DNA of 14,295 nt from Stramenopiles sp. TOSAG23-3 (lineage: Eukaryota; Sar), in NCBI GenBank assembly GCA_900128585.1, contig LT642575.1, positions 1 through 14,295 on the forward strand. Direction: 5' to 3'. Below are positions 1 to 6,212 of the stretch, one piece after another; positions within the stretch are counted from its first letter, which is position 1; each line of letters begins with the position of its first letter. The notes under the pieces were generated by a model that was not told the origin of the DNA, made no database searches, and worked only from the letters and a program-made list of their open reading frames with translations. The position numbers and the translations under genes were made by a program.

Positions 1-33
1 TCCTCCTCCTCGACATCTAGCCGGAAACGATTC

Positions 34-3000
34 ATGTCCCCGGTGCCGTCCCTGACGGCGAAGCATAGAACTCCGTCGGGGGTCGCAGAGGCACCGTGGT
101 CTTGCATCTTGTGCCGCCACAAAAACAAAGCGCTGGGGCGCGCGACGGGCAATAGAGTGTGCGCCAACTGCCGCATCGCGCTGGGTAGGAATGCGTCGTT
201 GAAAAGCAAAAACTGTGGTCTGGAACACCTTGGGAAAGAAGGCAGCCTTGTATTTGACGGTATAATCTTCGATCCAAGGTTGTGGGGAACTAAGGCGCGA
301 ATGCACTCGGGGTGGCCCCAGGCGTGGGAAATATTGCGTGCCCAGGGCTGGTCCTTGGGTTTGAAAGCGAACCAAAAAATCCAGGCCCCGTTTAGATACG
401 ATGGCGAGTTTCAAATTCCAGAAAGCAGGGAGGCGCGGGGCTTTAAATCCGTGCGTGACGCGGTAGAGTATATTTTTGAGCATGGGTTAAAGATCCCGAA
501 CTTCGTCCAGTACGATGGAGTCTTTGTGTCTTTGAAGGAGTCGTGGCACGTAACCCTGAAGACGTTGCGAGTGGAGCTTGGCTGGTCCATTTCGAACAAA
601 AATACGAACAAAACCCTAACCTACGTAGAACCAAGAAAGGTTGGTGTGCGAGACCTGCAAACGAGATTTTCCAGCGAAATTGCGGTTCTGACCCATTTGA
701 TTGTCAACGGCAAGGCGAGAGACCACGAGAGCGATACGGGATCCGACAGCGACGAGGAGCAGGAGCCGCCTCCGTCCCCCGATGACCAACATTCCCCTAG
801 TAACCAAACCCTCGCTATTTACCACGCGACGGCAGGTCAGTCCTGGAAAGACGCATGGTACCTGTTGAAAGAGGCGGGCTGGAGAAGTTGCGCTGGCGGG
901 GCGTTGTCCAAGACGATGTTTGTGGCGCCCGGCTTTTCTCCGACAGGGAGACGCGCAGGGGTAATGGGTGTAAATATGTTTCGATCGAAAGAGAAGTTAC
1001 TGATGCACGTTAACCTGACCTTAAAAAAGTTCGGTAACCATGTTGCGAAATCCGTTCCTGCCGACTACAGCGATATTGACGTAACCCTGGGGTTTAGGAC
1101 AGCGTGGCGAAAACTTCGAGCCATGGGCTGGCAGCAGAGGCCTCTCGATTACGTTGCAGGGGGCTCTCGATTACGGGGTATGATGTACATGCGCCCCATG
1201 GAGCATCTCGGCAAAATTGAAATTGAAGGCCTGAATGTATTTAAGAGTCCGGGCGATGTCTTAAGGCACATCACCTCCGAGAGGGCGAAATCTGCGAACG
1301 GTACGGCCGGGGAACGCGAAGGGGTGGGCGAGAGGGGGAGCGAGGAGGAGGAGAGAGAGAGCAGTATCAATGACGAGGAAGAGGACAGCGACGATGGGTC
1401 GGACGACGGCTTTGTCCCAGTCCCAGACTACAGCATATTGGACTTGGACGCGCCTTTCCGTGACATATGGTACTTGCTGAAGCAGGCGGGCTGGAGTTAC
1501 TGTCGAGGAGACGACGTGTACTCATTTTTCTATCTGAGACCGGGGATCCACAAGAAAACCGAAGGTGTCATGGGCAAAACGATGTTCCGAAATCACGCGG
1601 AAGTCAAAGCTGCCATTCGCCAAATACTGGCAGGAAAAAAAGTCAACGTTACCCCAAAAGTTTTGCTCCATATGAGCAGACGGCGTGGACAGCACGCCCC
1701 AAAAAATATAGGGAAAGCAAATGGCGTTTCTTCTGGAGAGAAGAAATGCATCAGCAGCGCAAAAACGAAGGCTGGGCCGTCAGGCCAGGGGGGCGGGGCG
1801 GCAGCGAAGAAACTGAATCCCAAAGCCTTGAGACAGAAGAAGGCGGAAGAACAAAAAGCCTTGAAGGCCTTGCAGCGGAAGAAGGCGAAAGAAGAAAAAG
1901 CCTTGCAGCGGAAGAAAAGAGAAGAAGAAAAAGCCTTGAAGGCCTTGCAACGGAAGAAGATTGAAGAAGAGAAGGCCTTGAAACGGAAGAAAAGAGAAGA
2001 AGAAAAGGCCTTAAAACAAAAGAAGATAGAAGAAGAAAAAGCGTTGGAGGAGAAGAAAATCGAAGAAGAGAAGGCCTTGAGACTAAAGAAAATAGCGGAA
2101 GAAAAGGCGAAGCAAACACAGAAAAAAATTGAATGGGGAAATGCATGGCATCTGTTGAAACAAGCAGGTTGGACCCATTGCTCTGGCGACCTCGTCTACC
2201 CGTACTACTATCTTAAGGAGGGCGTGAAAAAATCCACCGGCGTGTTTGGGGTGGACAAATTCAGGACACCAGGGGAGGTATTGGAACACTGCCGAAAGAA
2301 TGACATCGACGTTTTCTCACGAAGAAGCCCGTCATTTTCAAAAAAGGCGGCACGAAAAAAAAATGTGGTGATAGTGACTAAGAAGAAAAAGAAGGGCCGT
2401 AAAAAAAAGGGCCACAAACTCAACTTGAACGGCGATTGGAATGATATATGGCACTTGTTGAAGCAGGCGGACTGGGGCTACGTAAAGGGCGACCAGTTCA
2501 CTTCGTACTTTTTCACAAAGCCCGGGGTGGCGAAAAAGAGCGAAGGCGTGCTTGGGGAGACGATGTTTCGAACTCCCGATGACGTGATTAAGCATTGCAA
2601 AGAAATAGGAATGCATAACCAACCTTTGGACATGGAATCGTCAGAGGACGAAGTAGAAATCGTTGAAGTGAAGCGCCCGGCCCCGAAGAAGAAGAAGCGC
2701 AAATTTGCGGACAGCGGGAAATCGAAAGCGTTAAAATCCATGCACACGCTCTTCCGCAAGGAAGTAGACATCGATGGCAACTGGAGGGATTTGTGGGAAG
2801 ATTTAGTGCACGCAGGTTGGAAATGGCGCGCAGGGGTGGGAGACTTCAAGTACATGTATTTCTCCCCGGGGGCAAACGCAGAAACAGCGAAGCTAGGGGT
2901 CGATATGTTTGTATCCGAGCGCGACGTTATTGAATACCTGCGAGCAGAACTTACTAAACTCGCAGAAGCCTCGGAAACGGCAGACGATGATGCGTACCAC

Positions 3001-4968
3001 CAGCCGGTCAGTTCCGTTAACAGTGTGCTAGACTTGAACGCCGCCTGGGTCGACATATGGTACCTGCTTCGGCAAGCGGGCTGGGGGTGGTCGAGTGGGG
3101 ACAAATTTCACTCGTACTACTACCTGAAACCGGATGTTTTGAACAAACGATCCGGAAGGCTCGGCATCGACATGTTTACATCGGGGGCTGAAGTGATCGC
3201 CCATTTGAAAAAGAACAACCCAGCTTATGCCATTCGGGACAGCACTGCTATCGATGCCATAGTTCCCGCCACGCCTTCCGTTGCCCCCTACCTTGTCGCA
3301 TCGATCAACGCTGGCAGTTTTCCAGCCGATGTGATAAATGCAAGCTCGATCGACGACCCCGTGAATTTCTTGTGCTCAAAATGGCCAGGGCGATCGGAAA
3401 CCATCCAAAGCCTTTCTTCGTTGGTCGGCGAGCCGTCCGACTGGGCCCAGCCTCTGACGCTTGTTTATGGAGGGCCTGCGACGGGGAAAACCCTTTTAGT
3501 CAACGACTTCTTTCGCGCTTCTGGCGTTCTTCATGCCGTGGTCGATTGCATGCATATTCATAAGCCTCAAGAACTTTTTGAGATCACATTAAATCAGATA
3601 CAAAGCGCGCTGCGGGGAAACAGGGGTGGCAGTAATAGCAACGGGAACGACCAAGACGCTGGGTGGGATAGCGATGGTGGGGAGGAGACCATTGCCATGA
3701 ATGCAACTACCGCACCGCAGAAAGAGGCTGCTGCTTCAAACGCGAACAGCGGGCGCGATCCAGCAGATGAAACCATGCCGGACGATGTCGCTGAGGACAT
3801 GGAGGCCTACAATGGCACAGACTCGCCTGTCCGGAAAAGACGCTGCAACACAATGACCCTGTTTTCCAAGCACTTGGTAGACCTTTTGCAAACGGACATG
3901 GCCTGCTACTTGATTTTTGATAATGCAGATCGGCTGCATGGGCTTGGTCGCGGCTTACTGCCAAGCATTGTGAGGCTCCAGGAGTTGACCTCTCGAAACA
4001 TTGGGGTGGTGTTTATTACACAAAATGCGTGGGAAGACTTCAGCGACCATACGTGCGGCGCCATTCCAGTTAACCTTCATATCCCCGGCAACTCGTCGAC
4101 TCAGATAGTAGAGTTAGTGAGCGAGTATTGTCCTGCCCACGATGACCCGGAGTTCTTTCGAAGTTTCGTGTACCACATCCATAGTGTTTTCCGCTCGATG
4201 GTGAATGACGTGCGTGAATTGCGGTACGTCGTGCAGCTGCTCTACCCTGTTTTCCGAAAGGTTGTTGCGGAGGAGGAAAATAAATCACGCGCGACGGCCG
4301 CTCGGGGTAACCTTTCCTCGGCGTCCCTTCCAACGAACGGTGTTGATCGAGCCGTTGTGACAATTGCGCAGCGCCGAATGCAGCCGGCATATCGTCTGGC
4401 CCAACAACGACTCCTGTTGCACGACATAACTGCTGAGGAAATATACAACGAGATATCCAGCACCTGCGTTTCTTCCTCTCGCGCAGACCTAATTGCCCAA
4501 GAAGGGGGAAGGCGAGCGCAGACATTGTCCACTGCCGTAGAATTGCCCATGATGACAAAATTTATTCTAATTGCAGCTTACCTCTCGTCGCACAACCCTG
4601 CGGATACGGACATGAAATTATTTACGCACTATCGCAGTGGAAGAAGGAGAAAGAGCCGCAGCCACGAAGGAAACAATCGGGCAAAAAACGATAAACTGCG
4701 CCGACCCAAAGTGTTCCCTTCTGAGCGCATGTTTGCTATCTTTATCAGCCTGGTCACGGAAATGTTGGGAACCAAGGAGGCTGAGCGAGCGACTACCATT
4801 GATCTGTATGCGCAGGTCGCGTCGTTGGTCCGATTGAATTTGCTGGCTCAGCAGTCCGATCCAACAAACTTGGACCAAATTAAATTGATTTGTAACGTGG
4901 ATCTTGAAATTATTCACGTGGTCAGTCGTCAAATTAAACTGAATCTGTCCCGGTACTTGCAATCGTAA
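34..4968 (+). CDS. ORC5: ORC5-like origin recognition ATPase with long Trp-repeat N-terminal extension (5' end possibly outside window)
   Basis: The C-terminal ~540 residues are an ORC5-type protein, a subunit of the origin recognition complex that loads the replicative helicase in the nucleus. Walker A is GPATGKT at residues 1147-1153 (Lys1152). Walker B is CYLIFDNAD at 1291-1299. LPSIVRLQELTSRNIGVVFI (1309-1328) matches the ORC5 core, and VELPMMTKFILIAAYLSSHN (1502-1521) matches the ORC5 C-terminal domain. Human and yeast ORC5 have about 435-480 residues, so the ~1100-residue N-terminal extension is exceptional. The extension holds C24xxC27...C43xxC46 (possible zinc ribbon), nine ~55-residue repeats (94-1058), a Lys/Glu coiled coil (591-700) and basic nuclear-localisation-like runs (783-792, 884-890). 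An acidic, Asn/Ser-rich insert (about 1195-1270) lies between Walker A and B. ATG at 34 is the first Met, but codons 1-33 contain no stop, so the true start may lie upstream. The ORC5 assignment is strong. The role of the extension is unknown. Confidence 0.9.
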   Translation: MSPVPSLTAKHRTPSGVAEAPWSCILCRHKNKALGRATGNRVCANCRIALGRNASLKSKNCGLEHLGKEGSLVFDGIIFDPRLWGTKARMHSGWPQAWEILRAQGWSLGLKANQKIQAPFRYDGEFQIPESREARGFKSVRDAVEYIFEHGLKIPNFVQYDGVFVSLKESWHVTLKTLRVELGWSISNKNTNKTLTYVEPRKVGVRDLQTRFSSEIAVLTHLIVNGKARDHESDTGSDSDEEQEPPPSPDDQHSPSNQTLAIYHATAGQSWKDAWYLLKEAGWRSCAGGALSKTMFVAPGFSPTGRRAGVMGVNMFRSKEKLLMHVNLTLKKFGNHVAKSVPADYSDIDVTLGFRTAWRKLRAMGWQQRPLDYVAGGSRLRGMMYMRPMEHLGKIEIEGLNVFKSPGDVLRHITSERAKSANGTAGEREGVGERGSEEEERESSINDEEEDSDDGSDDGFVPVPDYSILDLDAPFRDIWYLLKQAGWSYCRGDDVYSFFYLRPGIHKKTEGVMGKTMFRNHAEVKAAIRQILAGKKVNVTPKVLLHMSRRRGQHAPKNIGKANGVSSGEKKCISSAKTKAGPSGQGGGAAAKKLNPKALRQKKAEEQKALKALQRKKAKEEKALQRKKREEEKALKALQRKKIEEEKALKRKKREEEKALKQKKIEEEKALEEKKIEEEKALRLKKIAEEKAKQTQKKIEWGNAWHLLKQAGWTHCSGDLVYPYYYLKEGVKKSTGVFGVDKFRTPGEVLEHCRKNDIDVFSRRSPSFSKKAARKKNVVIVTKKKKKGRKKKGHKLNLNGDWNDIWHLLKQADWGYVKGDQFTSYFFTKPGVAKKSEGVLGETMFRTPDDVIKHCKEIGMHNQPLDMESSEDEVEIVEVKRPAPKKKKRKFADSGKSKALKSMHTLFRKEVDIDGNWRDLWEDLVHAGWKWRAGVGDFKYMYFSPGANAETAKLGVDMFVSERDVIEYLRAELTKLAEASETADDDAYHQPVSSVNSVLDLNAAWVDIWYLLRQAGWGWSSGDKFHSYYYLKPDVLNKRSGRLGIDMFTSGAEVIAHLKKNNPAYAIRDSTAIDAIVPATPSVAPYLVASINAGSFPADVINASSIDDPVNFLCSKWPGRSETIQSLSSLVGEPSDWAQPLTLVYGGPATGKTLLVNDFFRASGVLHAVVDCMHIHKPQELFEITLNQIQSALRGNRGGSNSNGNDQDAGWDSDGGEETIAMNATTAPQKEAAASNANSGRDPADETMPDDVAEDMEAYNGTDSPVRKRRCNTMTLFSKHLVDLLQTDMACYLIFDNADRLHGLGRGLLPSIVRLQELTSRNIGVVFITQNAWEDFSDHTCGAIPVNLHIPGNSSTQIVELVSEYCPAHDDPEFFRSFVYHIHSVFRSMVNDVRELRYVVQLLYPVFRKVVAEEENKSRATAARGNLSSASLPTNGVDRAVVTIAQRRMQPAYRLAQQRLLLHDITAEEIYNEISSTCVSSSRADLIAQEGGRRAQTLSTAVELPMMTKFILIAAYLSSHNPADTDMKLFTHYRSGRRRKSRSHEGNNRAKNDKLRRPKVFPSERMFAIFISLVTEMLGTKEAERATTIDLYAQVASLVRLNLLAQQSDPTNLDQIKLICNVDLEIIHVVSRQIKLNLSRYLQS
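313..3207 (+). repeat. Nine diverged copies of a ~55-residue W..LL.QAGW repeat in the ORC5-like protein
   Basis: Copies are at residues 94-148, 171-223, 271-327, 355-413, 475-531, 701-753, 802-855, 917-970 and 1005-1058. In DNA these are 313-477, 544-702, 844-1014, 1096-1272, 1456-1626, 2134-2292, 2437-2598, 2782-2943 and 3046-3207. The shared pattern is W-x3-W-x-LL-[KR]-QAGW, a variable 8-12 residues, [YF][YF]-x-[KR]P-G, a Lys/Ser-rich link, G-[VR]-x-G-x-x-MF, then a short helix ending in hydrophobics (xEVIxHL). The first two copies are degenerate. The best-kept ones are 5, 6, 7 and 9. Each unit looks like a small folded module with three conserved aromatics. It recalls repeat families in diatom-like proteins, but I cannot name a domain with certainty. 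Linkers are acidic or basic and disordered. Confidence 0.85.
1804..2133 (+). repeat. Coding minisatellite: Lys/Glu-rich KKxEEEKAL coiled coil
   Basis: Residues 591-700 of the ORC5-like protein are almost only K, E, A, L, R, Q and I in a heptad-like pattern (RKK-x-EEEKAL repeated), predicting a long single helix or coiled coil. At DNA level, about 30 bases at 1855-1885 recur at 1930-1960 with one visible mismatch, an internal duplication with a 75-base (25-codon) offset. The array therefore probably grew by slippage or unequal exchange. It separates repeats 5 and 6. Confidence 0.8.
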
Positions 4969-5064
4969 AAGCAAAATTAGGGACCGACACGGGTGTTGGG
5001 GCTTTTTAAAATAATTTATCTTGCAGGAGGAAAATTTGAGAATAAGAATTCGACGAAAATGAGA

Positions 5065-5092
5065 GATAACAGCCAATTTTCTTGTTTTAATG
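5065..5092 (+). repeat. Short dispersed repeat, copy 1, flanked by direct repeats
   Basis: The core CAGCCAATTTTCTTGTTTTA (from 5070) is identical in copies 2 and 3. Copy 1 shares 27 identical bases with copy 3 (5066-5092 against 14026-14052). It is bracketed by AATGAGAGATAA at 5058-5069 and again at 5089-5100, a 12-base direct repeat with a 31-base offset. This could be a target-site-like duplication around a ~22-base insert, or one and a half tandem units. Confidence 0.75.
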
Positions 5093-5197
5093 AGAGATAA
5101 GTTATCAAATAAAAAAAACAATGCCAACTTGGTACTTCGTACATACTACGTGTTATATTTATTCTGTAGAAGGTACGTTAATGATAAGTTTAAATAT

Positions 5198-5222
5198 GAT
5201 AACAGCCAATTTTCTTGTTTTA
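5198..5222 (+). repeat. Short dispersed repeat, copy 2
   Basis: These 25 bases are identical to copy 1 at 5065-5089 (GATAA followed by the CAGCCAATTTTC... core). It has no clean flanking duplication. TGATAA occurs just before the core and again at 5236-5241, but offset. The copy may be older, or may have arisen by local duplication of copy 1, which lies 133 bases upstream. Confidence 0.75.
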
Positions 5223-5335
5223 TTATTATAGAAGTTGATAAATAAAACTTATGAATAGTATACAAAGTTTGGGTCCTCACTTCTTTGTTGTGTGGTGTAA
5301 ATCTCTAATATGGCACAGCGTTGGATCAATAAGCA

Positions 5336-5424
5336 GTTGCTTTTTTATTTTAGCAACCCCCTGGCAAAAAGTTACTATTCTGCTGCGGGGGGTCCTCCGA
5401 CTACAATTCTAATTGGATTGTAGT
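5336..5424. other. Cluster of three consecutive potential hairpins
   Basis: GTTGCT (5336-5341) pairs with AGCAAC (5352-5357). CCCCC (5357-5361) plus GCA (5364-5366) can pair with TGC (5381-5383) plus the G run at 5387-5392. ACTACAAT (5400-5407) pairs with ATTGTAGT (5417-5424). Stems of 5-8 pairs lie end to end in 89 bases, in a region otherwise AT-rich and unstructured. This could be a structured 3' UTR element, a small ncRNA, or chance. No family was recognised. Confidence 0.3.
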
Positions 5425-5948
5425 TATATAATCCGGGCGGTTTGATATGATAGACCGGACACTACTTTTACGAGGAATTTATTAGACTATTGTCTTATAC
5501 TATACCCGTCGTATTACCATGCGCGCTTCAGGGTCGGTTTCATTTTCTAGGCTTTAATGTGCACTCGTAATGGACGGAAAAAAAGAAGAAGAAGGAAAAA
5601 ACTGGATTTAAAAAAAGAGGGGGGGATGTCCGCCACTGTGAGCAGCTACGCGTAGTCGTCAATAATAACAATGGGAAAAAAATACCGGACAGGCCAACGA
5701 ATGGATGCTAGATTTTGTCTTTTCCTAGTACATTTAGTACGTGGGAATGGTAGTGTGAAGTGGAATGTCATCATTTTTAGTATGCTTTGTGCTTATCTAT
5801 AACGCATATGATGTCAAATATCCAGGATGTTAATGTTGAGTAGATGATATTTGATACAAACTTCTTTACTTATAGCTCTGAAGTATATGCTTGTGTGTAG
5901 TGTCTAAGATACCAAGTACATTGGTGCTTGACGGCTTCGGTGTGTGCG

Positions 5949-6009
5949 ATGAAAAACCTTAACGTGTTGTACATTCATTTGTGTTTTGCTCTACAATTCA
6001 TCCGATCGG
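5949..6009 (+). other. Possible leader exon with a signal-peptide-like start and consensus 5' splice site
   Basis: ATG at 5949 opens a frame that reads MKNLNVLYIHLCF... (20 codons plus one base) up to G|GTAAGT at 6010. Unspliced, it stops at 6024-6026. A plausible acceptor is TTTTTTGCCATTATAG, ending at 6171. Joining 6009 to 6172 gives a phase-1 intron of 162 bases and stays in frame with the downstream coding sequence, yielding a 666-residue product. The alternative is that the downstream gene simply starts at ATG 6213 and this is chance. Confidence 0.3.
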
Positions 6010-6058
6010 GTAAGTACAATATTTAATATATTGGGAAATCGCAACTGTATACTCAGAG

Positions 6059-6086
6059 GTCGTTAATTGACGACAATTGCAATTGT
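6059..6086. promoter_or_regulatory. Adjacent palindromes upstream of the secreted-protein gene
   Basis: ACAATTGCAATTGT (6073-6086) is a perfect 14-base palindrome. It overlaps by two bases the near-perfect palindrome GTCGTTAATTGACGAC (6059-6074, 14 of 16 positions symmetric). They end 126 bases before the ATG at 6213. Dimeric transcription-factor sites are one reading. If the intron at 6010-6171 is real, both lie within it. Confidence 0.35.
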
Positions 6087-6212
6087 AAATACACCCTGAA
6101 ATGCGACTACGGACAAATAGTCAAAAGAGAACGGGAACGAGGATAGAAGGGCGTGTTTTTTGCCATTATAGCTGAAGAGAACAGAGAACAGAGAACACCC
6201 TTAGATAGAATA

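Larger units (their letters stand above)
4969..6212. other. AT-rich intergenic region between ORC5-like gene and secreted-protein gene
   Basis: No convincing long ORF is visible on either strand. The region holds two copies of a short dispersed repeat (5065-5092, 5198-5222), an AATAAA at about 5240 that could serve polyadenylation of the upstream gene, and a hairpin cluster (5336-5424). It also has purine-rich tracts around 5577-5625, paired palindromes (6059-6086) and a possible leader exon (5949-6009) with intron. No tRNA or rRNA was recognised. Confidence 0.6.

Noticed and set aside
1467-1964. 165-codon open frame on the plus strand inside the ORC5-like gene
   Set aside because: It is an alternate frame of the repeat and Lys/Glu-rich region. 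Its apparent repeats are a by-product of the coding minisatellite.
4618-5127. 169-codon minus-strand frame running past the 3' end of the ORC5-like gene
   Set aside because: It begins at a TTG, overlaps the conserved ORC5 C-terminal domain, and shows no recognisable domain.
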